64,000 nt of DNA from Arhodomonas sp051195215 (lineage in GTDB: Bacteria > Pseudomonadota > Gammaproteobacteria > Nitrococcales > Nitrococcaceae). A program made the translations under genes and the position numbers. The stretch lies in contig NZ_JBNAZM010000018.1 of NCBI RefSeq assembly GCF_051195215.1, forward strand, positions 1-64,000, given 5' to 3'. How positions within the stretch are numbered: the first letter of the stretch is position 1; each line of letters starts with the position of its first letter. Below the pieces are notes generated by a model that saw only the letters and a program-made list of their open reading frames with translations, had not been told where the DNA came from and did no database searches. Below are positions 10,600 to 20,160 of the stretch, piece by piece.

Positions 10600-11790
10600 A
10601 TGACGGCACTACTTGGCGGCCTGACCCCGGAGGCGTTTCTCGCGGAGTACTGGCAGCAGCGCCCGCTGCTGGTGCGCGGCGCGTTCGAGCGCCTGCCGGT
10701 GGCCATCTCACCGGAAGAGCTCGCCGGCCTCGCTCTGGAGAGTGACGTGGAGTCGCGGGTGGTCATGGGCGAGACCGCGCGCGAGGACTGGATGGTAGTG
10801 CACGGACCGTTCGAGGCGGAGTTCTTCACCGAGACACCGGACGACGACTGGACCCTGCTCGTCCAGGACGTGGACAAGCACCTGCCGGCCTTCGCGGCGA
10901 TGCTCGCACCGTTTCGCTTCCTGCCGGACTGGCGGATCGACGATCTCATGGTGAGCTACGCTGCCCCCGGTGGAACGGTCGGCCCCCACCTGGACCGCTA
11001 CGACGTCTTCCTGATCCAGGCGAGTGGCCACCGGCGCTGGAAGATCCAGCAACCGGCCCCGGCGCACGAGCGCCTGCGTGACCACCCGCAGCTGCGCCTG
11101 CTCGCGGACTTCGAAGCCACCGATGAATGGGTCCTCGGCCCGGGTGACATGCTCTACCTGCCGCCGGGGGTGCCCCACTACGGCATCGCCGAAGACGACT
11201 GCGTCACTTATTCCGTGGGTTTCCGGGCCCCGTCCGGCCCGGAGCTGCTGGCCGCATGGGCGACAGAACGTCAGGCCGCCCCCGGCGACGACGACCGCTA
11301 CCGCGACCCACCGGGGGCAACCGCCACGCCGGGCGCACTCTCCGCCGACACCCTGGCGGCGCTGCGTCGGCTCGTCCGCGAGGCCGCAGCCGCCCCGGAC
11401 GCGACCCTGGACGACTGGATCGCCCGCCACCTGACCGAGCCCAAACCCGCCTTTCGGCAGCTTCACGCAACCGGCAACAATGATGCCGACGCCATCGCCG
11501 CGCGCCTTGCCGCCGGCGAAACCGCTCATCTCAACCCGGCCGTGCGCCTGCTGATCGCCGATACGGCGAGCGGACGCGCCGTGTACATCCATGGCGAGCT
11601 GGCGGAGGTTGCCGCGCCGGCGCACGCTGTCGCCGAGCGACTCGCCCACCACCACCGCCTTGAACACGCCGACCTGCCGGCTGCCGGCGCCGGGCGCGAT
11701 ACCGCACTCGAGCTGCTGGCGCGCTGGCGTGGTTACGGCTATGTGCTGTTCGACGAGGATCTGGAGGACGTCGAGAGCGATGAACATTGA
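10600..11790 (+). CDS. roxA: 50S ribosomal protein L16 3-hydroxylase (JmjC cupin)
   Basis: Fe(II)/2-oxoglutarate-dependent oxygenase (YcfD/RoxA) that hydroxylates an arginine of ribosomal protein L16. It has 396 residues. The metal-binding HxD...H triad is visible: GPHLDRYDVFLIQ gives HLD and YLPPGVPHYG gives the distal His. WKIQQPA fits the 2-oxoglutarate site. The long C-terminal part corresponds to the dimerisation and winged-helix regions. It abuts purB and overlaps the following GNAT gene by 11 bp, so the three genes form one transcription unit. Confidence 0.92.
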   Translation: MTALLGGLTPEAFLAEYWQQRPLLVRGAFERLPVAISPEELAGLALESDVESRVVMGETAREDWMVVHGPFEAEFFTETPDDDWTLLVQDVDKHLPAFAAMLAPFRFLPDWRIDDLMVSYAAPGGTVGPHLDRYDVFLIQASGHRRWKIQQPAPAHERLRDHPQLRLLADFEATDEWVLGPGDMLYLPPGVPHYGIAEDDCVTYSVGFRAPSGPELLAAWATERQAAPGDDDRYRDPPGATATPGALSADTLAALRRLVREAAAAPDATLDDWIARHLTEPKPAFRQLHATGNNDADAIAARLAAGETAHLNPAVRLLIADTASGRAVYIHGELAEVAAPAHAVAERLAHHHRLEHADLPAAGAGRDTALELLARWRGYGYVLFDEDLEDVESDEH

Positions 11791-12211
11791 CGACCTGGAG
11801 TTCCGTACCGGCGACTGGGAGACCCTGGCGCCCTATGCTGCGCCGCTGCGCGCTGCCGTTTTCATCGAGGAACAGTCCGTCCCCGAAGACCTGGAATGGG
11901 ACGGCATCGACGACGAGTGCCTCCACGTGGTGGCACTCACGCCGGACGGCACCTGTGTAGCGACCGCACGGCTGACCACCGACGAACACATCGGCCGCAT
12001 GGCCGTCCACCCCGACTGGCGCGGCCGCGGCGTCGGCCTCGCGATGCTGGAACGTCTCGTCGGGCTCGCCCGTGAGCGCGACTACACCCGCCTCGCCCTC
12101 GCCGCGCAGGTCCAGGCCCAGGCCTTCTACGCCAAGCTTGGCTTCGAGGCCTACGGCGACGTCTTCGACGACGCGGGCATTCCCCATCGGATGATGGCGC
12201 GGGATCTCTGA
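11780..12211 (+). CDS. GNAT-family N-acetyltransferase (ElaA/YjcF type)
   Basis: 143-residue GNAT protein. VFIEEQSVPEDLEWDGIDDECLHVVAL is the family N-terminal strand-helix region. IGRMAVHPDWRGRGVGLAMLERLV carries the acetyl-CoA pyrophosphate loop (R-G-x-G-V-G), and AQAFYAKLGFEAYGDVFDDAGIPHRMM is the usual C-terminus of the YjcF/ElaA group. I chose the start overlapping the end of roxA by 11 bp, which implies translational coupling. The acceptor substrate is unknown. Confidence 0.88.
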   Translation: MNIDDLEFRTGDWETLAPYAAPLRAAVFIEEQSVPEDLEWDGIDDECLHVVALTPDGTCVATARLTTDEHIGRMAVHPDWRGRGVGLAMLERLVGLARERDYTRLALAAQVQAQAFYAKLGFEAYGDVFDDAGIPHRMMARDL

Positions 12212-12236
12212 TCCCGCGCCCGCTCCGGTTGGCCAT

Positions 12237-12584
12237 TCAAAGCCTGGCTGTCACCGGCGGCGGATTACGCTCGGCGAACTGCCCGTTCCAGTACGGGTAG
12301 GGCGGCATCACGGTGCTCGCTTCGTCCAGCCGGGCCACCTGCTCGTCATCGAGCTGCCAGCCGACGGCGCCCAGATTCTCGCGTAACTGCACCTCGTTAC
12401 GGGCGCCGATGAGCACACTGGACACCGTCGGACGCCGCAGCAGCCAGTTCAGAGCAACCTGGGGCACCGTCTTGCCGCTTTCGCCGGCGATGGCATCGAG
12501 CACATCGACGAACCGATACAGCCGTTCCTCCTCGATCGGTGGCGGCGAACACGCGATCAGGGTGACGGGACGCATCCAGACCAA
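12237..12584 (-). pseudogene. Aldo/keto reductase, C-terminal fragment
   Basis: About 100 residues match only the last third of aldo/keto reductases: ERLYRFVDVLDAIAGESGKT, then VALNWLLRRPTVSSVLIGAR, then LRENLGAVGWQLDDEQVARLD. The catalytic D-Y-K-H tetrad lies in the missing N-terminal two thirds, and no matching sequence is visible upstream in any frame. Recognisable homology starts near 12545. This is a decayed remnant left by a deletion. Confidence 0.85.
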
Positions 12585-12730
12585 TCAGGGGGACCTCTCA
12601 GGGCCGCCGCAGTGGGAAACGTAACCACGGGGCAGCACCGCATCGGTACGTTACCGGGAATCAGCGTGCGAACGTCATGGCATGGCGTTGGGAACGCTCG
12701 CGACGCAACGCGGCCGCGTAGAGCGGTTTG

Positions 12731-13108
12731 TCAGAACGGCTCACCAATTCCCCAATGAGCAAGGCCCTCAGGCAGGTTCGCCTTGCTGCCAATATACCGT
12801 CCTTCTTTGAACAGGAGTTTCGTACCGTCGACCACGAGCACGCGGCCATGTGAACCCAACCACGCGTCTCCTGTCTCCTGTGCGGGTAAGGCCTCGTAGT
12901 CCCCGAATTTCCGCTCGACAATCGTCTTTACCGACTCGTACGAGACATTGGCCTCGGACTCCATATACAACCGCTCGACAGTCGACGTCGCGAGGATTTG
13001 TTGCGTCCAAGCCTCCTGCCACTGACTAATCCGACCGAACAGGTAGGCATTCGCAACTACAGAACCGAGCAGGCCAAGAGCCAGGAACCAAGAGATCCTT
13101 CTACGCAT
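12731..13108 (-). CDS. Small membrane-anchored hypothetical protein
   Basis: 125 residues with an N-terminal hydrophobic segment (ISWFLALGLLGSVVANAYLFG, residues about 4-24) after MRRR, as in a signal anchor with the C-terminus in the periplasm. The remaining 100 residues are soluble with no motif I recognise. I chose the internal ATG at 13108; an ATG 9 codons upstream is possible. Base composition is slightly lower in G+C than its neighbours. Bases 12585-12730 show nothing I can support. Confidence 0.55.
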   Translation of the reverse strand: MRRRISWFLALGLLGSVVANAYLFGRISQWQEAWTQQILATSTVERLYMESEANVSYESVKTIVERKFGDYEALPAQETGDAWLGSHGRVLVVDGTKLLFKEGRYIGSKANLPEGLAHWGIGEPF

Positions 13109-13219
13109 GAGACCTGCCCCATTTCGGCCGTCCAACAGGCATCACGCAGAGGTGAACCGGCTCCCGGCGGGGAAGACATTGGAGCCGGTTTCGTGACGGG
13201 TACACTGGGCGCCGGGCGG

Positions 13220-14230
13220 TCAAACCGCCGTCAACCAGCCCCAGCGGTCCTCGATCTCGCCCTTCTGAATGCCGCGCACGCGATCGTAGAGTCGCTGCAA
13301 TACGGGCCCGACGCCTTCCCGTGGGCCAGCCTCGACCACCTCGTCGCCGCGCACGATGCGGTTCACCGGGGTGATGATGACCGCCGTGCCGCAGGCGCCG
13401 ATCTCACTGAATCCGGGGAGCTCCTCCCAGGCCACCTGACGCCGCTCCACCGGCATGTCGTCCTCCTCTGCCAGCGTCATCAGGGTGTCGTTGGTCACGC
13501 TGCGCAGGATGGATTCGGCCGCTGGCGTGACATAGCGACCGTCGCCGGTGATGGCGATGAAGTTCGAGGTACCGAACTCCTCCACGTACCTGTGCTCTCG
13601 CGGGTCCAGGAACAGATTGATCGGATAGCCCTGCGCCGCGGCGATCCGGCTGGCCATCATGCCCGCGGCGTAATTGCCCGCGACCTTGACGTTCCCCACG
13701 CCCTGGGGCGCTGCGCGGTCGTGGCCGTCGACCACCAGGGCGCTCACCGGCGAAAGACCGCTGGGGTAGTAATCACCCACTGGCGTCACATAGACGAGAA
13801 ACGTGAATTCCTCGGCTGGCTGCACGCCGATGCGCGGCCCGCTACCGATCAGCAGTGGCCGGATGTAGAGCGCACCGTTGGTGCCATAGGGCGGTACGTA
13901 GTCCTCGTTGGCCTTGACCACCTTTCGGATGGCGTCGACGAAGAGCTCGGTGGGCACTTCCGGCATGAGCACACGCCGTGCCGTAGTGGCGAACCGGCGG
14001 CCGTGGTCCTCGGCGCGAAACAACCTGACGGCACCGTCCTCACAAGCGAACGCCTTCAGCCCCTCGAAGGCGGCCTGACCGTAGTGCAGGGAGGTGGCGG
14101 CAATGTGCATGGGCAGGTAGGGGCTTTCTTCCATTACCTCATCGCCCCACTCGCCATCGCGCCAGGTATATCGGATGTGGCAGCGGGTATTGACGTATTG
14201 GAACCCGAGCCGGCTCCAGTCGATTGCCAT
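13220..14230 (-). CDS. ilvE: Branched-chain-amino-acid aminotransferase
   Basis: PLP-dependent fold-type IV transaminase acting on Leu, Ile and Val. It has 336 residues from the MAIDWSRLGFQYV start. Visible blocks: ATSLHYGQAAFEGLKAF (substrate loop), GNVKVAGNYAAGMMA with the Schiff-base Lys, YVEEFGTSNFIAI, and SEIGACGTAVIITPV, which binds the PLP phosphate. An in-frame ATG 35 codons upstream would add a non-conserved tail, so I did not use it. It is transcribed alone; bases 14231-14522 hold no gene I can support. Confidence 0.93.
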   Translation of the reverse strand: MAIDWSRLGFQYVNTRCHIRYTWRDGEWGDEVMEESPYLPMHIAATSLHYGQAAFEGLKAFACEDGAVRLFRAEDHGRRFATTARRVLMPEVPTELFVDAIRKVVKANEDYVPPYGTNGALYIRPLLIGSGPRIGVQPAEEFTFLVYVTPVGDYYPSGLSPVSALVVDGHDRAAPQGVGNVKVAGNYAAGMMASRIAAAQGYPINLFLDPREHRYVEEFGTSNFIAITGDGRYVTPAAESILRSVTNDTLMTLAEEDDMPVERRQVAWEELPGFSEIGACGTAVIITPVNRIVRGDEVVEAGPREGVGPVLQRLYDRVRGIQKGEIEDRWGWLTAV

Positions 14231-14522
14231 GAATTGTTTCTCCGAGAAATTGGATCGCCGCACTCGGGCACAGGACGCCCGGCGCCCAAACGTTGTATCA
14301 ACGGTAATCCTTTTGAGATTGCCACTTCCGCCCACCGCCGATCAAACGCCGGCCGTCGACCGCCCGGGAAACGGTGTGTCCGTTGGCCGCGGGCAGAACG
14401 TGGCACGCAACGGCACGTCGACTATCGGACGATCCATTCACGTTTGGCGACCAGGCCGTTGTCGGAACACGCCGGTTGACGCGCGCTGGCACGAGCCCGG
14501 TATCCGCCGGGCAGCGCAATGG

Positions 14523-15359
14523 TCAGCCCCGCGCGGTGTCATCACCCGCGAGGAAAGGCCGGATCGTAGCAATAACCTCCTCGGGCCGTTCCTCGATCAC
14601 CAGGTGTCCGGCATCGTCGATCACGCTCAGCCGGGATCCCGGAATCATGGCGTGCAGCCTCTCGCCGCGCTCCAGCGGAATCCAGGCATCCTCCCGCCCC
14701 CAGACGATCTGAACCGGTATCGAGATACCCGCATAGGCAGCCTGAACTTCGTCGGTGTAGGCAGAGTCCGCCTGAGCGATTTGCCGGTAGAACGCCGCCT
14801 GACCGGCGCTGCCCGTCCACGGCGCGACGATGCCGTCGAGAATCGCCTCCGCCAGGGGCTCGAAAGCGGCCGTCTTCACGTACGCCCGCACGATGGCGTC
14901 GTGGATGAAATCCGGCAGCCCGGCGAACGCCGCCTCATGGTCCCGGACGTGCCGAAAGAACGGCGACCCCCAGGGCGAGACCGCGACTGGATCGATCAGC
15001 ACTAGCTTCTCGAATGCGCGGCCATCGATGAGATAGGTGCGCAGCGCCGTGGCACCGCCGAAGTCGTGACCGATCACCAACGGCCGGTGGAGTTGCCAAT
15101 GATCCAACAGTGCGCTCAGCACGATGTTCTGGACACCCAGCGAGACGTCGCCTTCCGATTTATCCGATTGTCCGTATCCGAGGAGATCGTAGTAGTAGAC
15201 CGTATGGTCGGCGGAAAGGCGCCGTATCAGGTGGCGCAGATTGAACGACGACCAGGGCGTGCCGTGCACCAGCACGACCGGCGGACCGCTACCGCAAACG
15301 TCGTAGCGCACCGTGCGGCCGTGAAAATCGAACGACCTTTCGAGCTGCCATGCGGTCAT
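14523..15359 (-). CDS. Alpha/beta hydrolase, haloalkane dehalogenase-like
   Basis: 278-residue alpha/beta-hydrolase. The oxyanion-loop motif is VLVHGTPWSSF. The nucleophile elbow reads GHDFGG, with Asp99 in the place where esterases have Ser. This Asp is characteristic of haloalkane dehalogenases and epoxide hydrolases. The catalytic His is in DDAGHLVIEERPEE near residue 252. The residue after HG is Thr-Pro-Trp, not the Asn (or Asp) plus Trp of well-studied dehalogenases, so activity on halides is uncertain. It is divergent from the CocE-type hydrolase gene. Confidence 0.75.
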   Translation of the reverse strand: MTAWQLERSFDFHGRTVRYDVCGSGPPVVLVHGTPWSSFNLRHLIRRLSADHTVYYYDLLGYGQSDKSEGDVSLGVQNIVLSALLDHWQLHRPLVIGHDFGGATALRTYLIDGRAFEKLVLIDPVAVSPWGSPFFRHVRDHEAAFAGLPDFIHDAIVRAYVKTAAFEPLAEAILDGIVAPWTGSAGQAAFYRQIAQADSAYTDEVQAAYAGISIPVQIVWGREDAWIPLERGERLHAMIPGSRLSVIDDAGHLVIEERPEEVIATIRPFLAGDDTARG

Positions 15360-15573
15360 CGAATTGTTCTCCCCGTCTGTCGCTGCTCATCACGTGGATC
15401 CTGGACGATCACTTTACCCGGTGAAGCGCGCCGGCACCGGGTATACGTTCCCACCGCCCGCCACCAACTGCGACGGCCCGTGTGCCATCGGCCGCGACGC
15501 CAGCTGCTATACGTTAAGGGCAGCGGTCCGAGACCATGGTGGCTGTCCGCGCACCGCCGCAGAGGGGGCGATC

Positions 15574-17607
15574 ATGAAGGTGATCGAGACATTCCCGCGC
15601 CGGGTGCGGGTGATCGAAAACGCCTGGATCCCGATGTCCGATGGCTGCCGGCTGGCAGCACGCATCTGGCTGCCGGAGGACGCGGATTCCGATCCGGTGC
15701 CGGCACTGCTCGAGTACATGCCCTACCGCAAGCGAGACTTCACCCGTTTACGCGATGAGCCACTGCATCACTACTTCGCCGGGCATGGCTACGCCTCGGT
15801 GCGCCTGGACCTGCGCGGCTCGGGGGATTCCGACGGCCTGCTGGCCGATGAATACTTGCCCCAGGAACAGGAAGACGCGGTGGAGGCCATCGCCTGGCTC
15901 GCCGCCCAGCCCTGGTGCACCGGCGCAGTGGGGATGCTGGGCATCTCCTGGGGCGGCTTCAACGCTCTGCAGGTCGCCGCGCGCCGACCGCCGGGTCTGC
16001 AGGCGATCATCACCATGTGCTCCACCGACGACCGCTACGCCGACGATGCCCACTACAAGGGCGGTTGCCTGCTCAACGAGAATCTCGCCTGGGGCTCGGT
16101 GTTCCTCGCCTGCGCCGCCTGCCCGCCGGACCCTGCCATCGTCGGCGCATCCTGGCGGGAACGCTGGCGCGAGCGGCTGGACAACGCCGTGCTCTACCCC
16201 GCCACCTGGCTGCGTCACCAGCAACGCGACGAGTACTGGAAACAGGGATCGGTGTGCGAGGATTTCGACGCCATCGAATGCGCCGTGTACGCCGTCGGCG
16301 GCTGGGCGGACGGTTACAGCAATGCCGTGCCGCCGCTGATGCAGAACCTGAGCGCACCGCGCAAGGCGCTCATCGGCCCCTGGGCCCATGCGTTCCCCCA
16401 CGTCGGCGCCCCGGGACCGAGCATCGGTTTTTTCCAGGAGGCGCTGCGCTGGTGGGACCACTGGCTCAAGGGCAAGGACACCGGGATCATGGACGAGCCC
16501 ATGTTCCGTGCCTGGATGGAGGAATACACGCCGCCGGCGCCCTACCATGACGAGATCCCCGGCCGCTGGATCGCCGAGGATAGCTGGCCCTCCCCCCGGC
16601 TGCAGAGCCGCTCCTGGCACCTGAACGTGCTCTCCCTGGGCGAACGCCCGGACGCGGAGGACAGGGTATTCATCGCCTCGCCACAGACCATCGGCCTGGC
16701 CGCCGGCGACTGGTATGGCTTCGGTGCGGAGGGGGAATCCCCCATCGATCAGCGCGAGGACGACGGCAAGTCCCTGGTGTTCGATTCAGACCCGCTCACC
16801 GAGCGCCTGGAAATCTTCGGTGCCCCGACGGTGACACTCGAACTCGCCGCGGATCAGCCGGTGGCCTACGTCGTCGTACGCCTGAACGACGTTGCTGACA
16901 ATGGTGCCGCCTCGCGCGTGAGCTACGGCGTGCTCAACCTCACTCAGCGGGAAAGCCGCGAGCAGCCGACGCCCCTGGAACCCGGTCGGCGCTATCGCGT
17001 AACCATGCGGCTCAACGACATCGCGTACGCTTTCGACCGGGGGCACACCATGCGACTGGCAGTCTCTACGGCGTACTGGCCCGTGGTCTGGCCGGCGCCC
17101 CGGCCAGTGAAGCTAACACTCTACACGGGCGTCAGCACGCTCACTCTGCCGGTCCGCCCGGAACGTCGCGAGGACACCGACCTGCCTCCCTTCGACCCGC
17201 CCGAGCGCGGACCGGCGCCGGAATACACGACATTGCGCATGACACCGTTCCGCCGCCAGGTCGAGCGCGACCTGACCACCGAGGAGACGCGATACACCGT
17301 CTCAAGCGATGGCGGCGATTTCGGCGGCGCCGCCCTCGCACGCATCGACGACATCGACCTCACGGTGGGCTATACGATCCGCAAGCATTACCGCATCCAC
17401 GAGTACGATGCGTCCCAGGCGCGCACCATCATCGAACAAACAACGCTTCACGCGCGCCAGGACTGGACCACACGCCTGGAATGCCGCACCGAGCTCACGG
17501 CCACACCCACCCACTTCCGCATTCAGGGAACGATACGCAGCTACTGCGGCGAGGAACCGTTCGTCTCTCGGGACTGGGACGAATCCATTCCGCGCCACCT
17601 GATCTGA
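15574..17607 (+). CDS. CocE/NonD-family hydrolase (X-Pro dipeptidyl-peptidase S15-like)
   Basis: 677-residue serine hydrolase. The S15/CocE domain includes VRLDLRGSGDSDGLL and the nucleophile elbow GMLGISWGGFNALQ (Ser125). YAVGGWADGYSN and GPWAHAFPHVG supply the expected Asp and His regions. The C-terminal jelly-roll domain follows from about residue 360. No signal peptide is evident. I chose ATG 15574, preceded by a purine-rich AGAGGGGG. It is 3 bp upstream of the ABC substrate-binding gene, which suggests that the enzyme cleaves the imported peptides or amides. Confidence 0.85.
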   Translation: MKVIETFPRRVRVIENAWIPMSDGCRLAARIWLPEDADSDPVPALLEYMPYRKRDFTRLRDEPLHHYFAGHGYASVRLDLRGSGDSDGLLADEYLPQEQEDAVEAIAWLAAQPWCTGAVGMLGISWGGFNALQVAARRPPGLQAIITMCSTDDRYADDAHYKGGCLLNENLAWGSVFLACAACPPDPAIVGASWRERWRERLDNAVLYPATWLRHQQRDEYWKQGSVCEDFDAIECAVYAVGGWADGYSNAVPPLMQNLSAPRKALIGPWAHAFPHVGAPGPSIGFFQEALRWWDHWLKGKDTGIMDEPMFRAWMEEYTPPAPYHDEIPGRWIAEDSWPSPRLQSRSWHLNVLSLGERPDAEDRVFIASPQTIGLAAGDWYGFGAEGESPIDQREDDGKSLVFDSDPLTERLEIFGAPTVTLELAADQPVAYVVVRLNDVADNGAASRVSYGVLNLTQRESREQPTPLEPGRRYRVTMRLNDIAYAFDRGHTMRLAVSTAYWPVVWPAPRPVKLTLYTGVSTLTLPVRPERREDTDLPPFDPPERGPAPEYTTLRMTPFRRQVERDLTTEETRYTVSSDGGDFGGAALARIDDIDLTVGYTIRKHYRIHEYDASQARTIIEQTTLHARQDWTTRLECRTELTATPTHFRIQGTIRSYCGEEPFVSRDWDESIPRHLI

Positions 17608-17610
17608 GCC

Positions 17611-20160
17611 GTGACGCGCCGAGCCACCCCGGCTGGCACCACGGGGACGCGCAGGACACCGCCTGCACGGTGGCATGCCCCGCGCGCCGCAGCGATCGTG
17701 GTGGCCGCCGCCCTGGCCGCGATCGGCACCCCGGCGCCGGGGGCATCCGGCTCGGATCCGGCCGGGTCCGAGCCGTCACAACGGCGCGGCGCCCTGGTCG
17801 ACCGGGTCGTATTCACCGAGGAATCCAATCCCGGCAAGGTGGTGGGGCAGATCGAAACCGGCGCCCGCCACGTCCTGGCACAGGGCATCACCAACGCCGT
17901 CATCCACCGCCAGCTGCTCAACGCGCGGCAGGTGACGTTCGCCGTATCCTATGGCTCTTCCGCGGAGCTCACGTTGAACCCGGCCGGCCCGGCGCTCGCC
18001 GACGGCTCGCTCAACCCCTTCGGTGTGCCGGCCATCCGGGAGGCGTTGAACTGGCTCGTCGACCGCCAGTACATCGCGAGCGAGCTCTACGGCGGCCTGG
18101 CGGAACCGCGGTATCTGCCGCTGAGCACCGCCTTTCCGGACTACGCGCGCCTGGCCGCGACGGCACGGAAGCTGGAGCTGGCGTACAGCTACCAGCCCGA
18201 GCGTGCTCGCCGCATCATTACCCGCGAGATGAACGCCCTCGGTGCGAGACTGCGCGACGGTCGCTGGCACTACGACGGTGAACCGGTTCGGCTGAAGCTG
18301 TTGATCCGCACCGAGGACGCCCGCCGCCAGGTGGGCGACTACGTGGCCAACCGACTGGAAGCTGTGGATTTCGCCGTGGACCGGCTCTACCGCACCGCCG
18401 ACCAGGCAGCCCCGATCTGGCTGGCCAGCGACCCCGCCGCGGGCAAGTGGCACCTCTACACCGGCGGCTGGGTGTCGACGGTCATCAACCGGGATCAGGC
18501 CCAGAATTTCGCCGATTTCTACACGCCGCGGGGGCGTCCCTCCCCCTTGTGGCAGGCCTATGAACCGTCCGACGAGCTGGACGAAATCGCCCAGCGGCTG
18601 GAGCGCCGCGACTATGACTCGTCGGCGCAACGCCGTGAGCTGATGATCCGCGCCCTGACCCTCGCCATGGAGAATTCGGTGCGCGTCTGGCTCGTGGATC
18701 AGCTCAACCTCTGGCCCCATGCCGCGAACGTCGAGCTGGCAGTGGATCTTGCCGGGGGCGTCGCCGGCTCGCGGCTGTGGCCGTACACGCTGCGCTTCAC
18801 CGACCGGGTGGGCGGCGAAGTAATCGTCTCCTCCCCGAGCGTGCTCACCGATCCCTGGAATCCGGTGGCCGGCACCAACTGGCTCTACGACCAGATGATG
18901 ATCCGCGCCCTCCAGGACGCCGCAGTGCTGCCGGATCCGTTCACCGGCCTCTATTGGCCGCAACGCCTCGCCGGCGCCGAAGTGACCATCGTCGAAGACA
19001 CTCCGGTTCAGCGCACCCATGACTGGCTCACCCTCGACCGGCAGGCGGAGATCACCGTCCCACCGGATACGTGGATTGCCTGGGACGCCGGGGCCGGGCG
19101 ATTCGTCACCGTCGGCGAGCGTTACCCGGAGGGCCTGACAGCGCGAACCCGCACACGGCTTCGCTTCGAGCAGGGCTACCTGGACCGCCGGTGGCACGAC
19201 GGCACGCGCATGTCCCTGGCCGACATGGTGCTGCCCTGGATACTCGAATTCGCCCGGGCCGACGAAGCGAGCGCGCTGATCGACCGCAGTCACGTGCCCA
19301 CCCACGAGACCTTCCGCGAGCATTTTCGCGGCTGGCGGATCGTCTCGCGGGAACCGCTGGTGGTGGACGTGTACAGCGATCAGATCTATCCGGATGCGGA
19401 AACCATCGTCGCGGCACGCACTCCAGTGGTGCTCCCGTGGCACGTGTTGGCGCTGGGCATCCGCGCGGAGACCTCGGGGGAGCTCGCGTTCTCCTCCGAC
19501 AAGGCCGACCGCCGCAGCGTGCCCTGGCTGAGCCTGGTCTCCGGACCGAGCCTGCCGGTGCTCGACCGTCACCGCGAGGGCGCGCTGGCCGACGGCTACG
19601 TGCCCTTCCGCCGGACACTGGCGGAATACGTCGGCGAGAGTGCGCCCGCCCGCCGCTACCGCGCCCTCGGCGAGTGGCGCGCCGAGCGCGATCACTACTG
19701 GGTCGGTGACGGCCCGTTCTATCTCGAATCCGTGCACCCGGTGGCCGGCACCCTGGTGCTCGCGCGCTTCCCCGACTTTCCCGACCGCAGCGACAAGTGG
19801 CTTCGCTTTACGTCCGTGCCGATTCCCGAGCCCGCCGTGGATGGCCCGATCACCGTGGCACTGGACGAATCAGCGCGGTTCCGGCTCTCCATCACTTCCG
19901 GGGGCGACCCCTATCCCCCGGAGGCCATCCGGACGGTCAGCTATCTGCTGTTCGACGGCGCCGGCGTGCTGAGTCACCAGGGCACCGCCGAGCCCACTGA
20001 CGGTGGCTGGCGCATCACCCTGCCACGGGATCGAATCGAGACCCTGGGCGCCGGCGCCAACCGGCTGGAGGTCACGGTGCGCTCCGACCGCGTCGCCCTG
20101 CCACGCTTCGCCACCCACGTGTTCGCCACCATCCCGGCGGACGGGGAGCTCCCGCAATGA
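17611..20160 (+). CDS. Periplasmic substrate-binding protein of a peptide-type ABC transporter (GTG start)
   Basis: 849 residues with a putative secretion signal near the N-terminus (AAAIVVAAALAAIGTPAP after an Arg-rich start). Parts resemble the family 5 solute-binding fold (FGVPAIREALNWLVDRQYIA; RLRFEQGYLDRRWHDGTRMSLADMV), but the protein is longer than the usual 500-600 residues and has a C-terminal beta-rich extension. I start it at GTG 17611 because no better start precedes the signal. It overlaps the downstream permease by 4 bp (ATGA). The ligand is unknown; the neighbouring hydrolase suggests peptides or amide compounds. Confidence 0.7.
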   Translation: MTRRATPAGTTGTRRTPPARWHAPRAAAIVVAAALAAIGTPAPGASGSDPAGSEPSQRRGALVDRVVFTEESNPGKVVGQIETGARHVLAQGITNAVIHRQLLNARQVTFAVSYGSSAELTLNPAGPALADGSLNPFGVPAIREALNWLVDRQYIASELYGGLAEPRYLPLSTAFPDYARLAATARKLELAYSYQPERARRIITREMNALGARLRDGRWHYDGEPVRLKLLIRTEDARRQVGDYVANRLEAVDFAVDRLYRTADQAAPIWLASDPAAGKWHLYTGGWVSTVINRDQAQNFADFYTPRGRPSPLWQAYEPSDELDEIAQRLERRDYDSSAQRRELMIRALTLAMENSVRVWLVDQLNLWPHAANVELAVDLAGGVAGSRLWPYTLRFTDRVGGEVIVSSPSVLTDPWNPVAGTNWLYDQMMIRALQDAAVLPDPFTGLYWPQRLAGAEVTIVEDTPVQRTHDWLTLDRQAEITVPPDTWIAWDAGAGRFVTVGERYPEGLTARTRTRLRFEQGYLDRRWHDGTRMSLADMVLPWILEFARADEASALIDRSHVPTHETFREHFRGWRIVSREPLVVDVYSDQIYPDAETIVAARTPVVLPWHVLALGIRAETSGELAFSSDKADRRSVPWLSLVSGPSLPVLDRHREGALADGYVPFRRTLAEYVGESAPARRYRALGEWRAERDHYWVGDGPFYLESVHPVAGTLVLARFPDFPDRSDKWLRFTSVPIPEPAVDGPITVALDESARFRLSITSGGDPYPPEAIRTVSYLLFDGAGVLSHQGTAEPTDGGWRITLPRDRIETLGAGANRLEVTVRSDRVALPRFATHVFATIPADGELPQ

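Noticed and set aside
12237..12584. Complete small aldo/keto reductase
   Set aside because: Only the C-terminal third is present; the catalytic tetrad is missing, so it is listed as a pseudogene.
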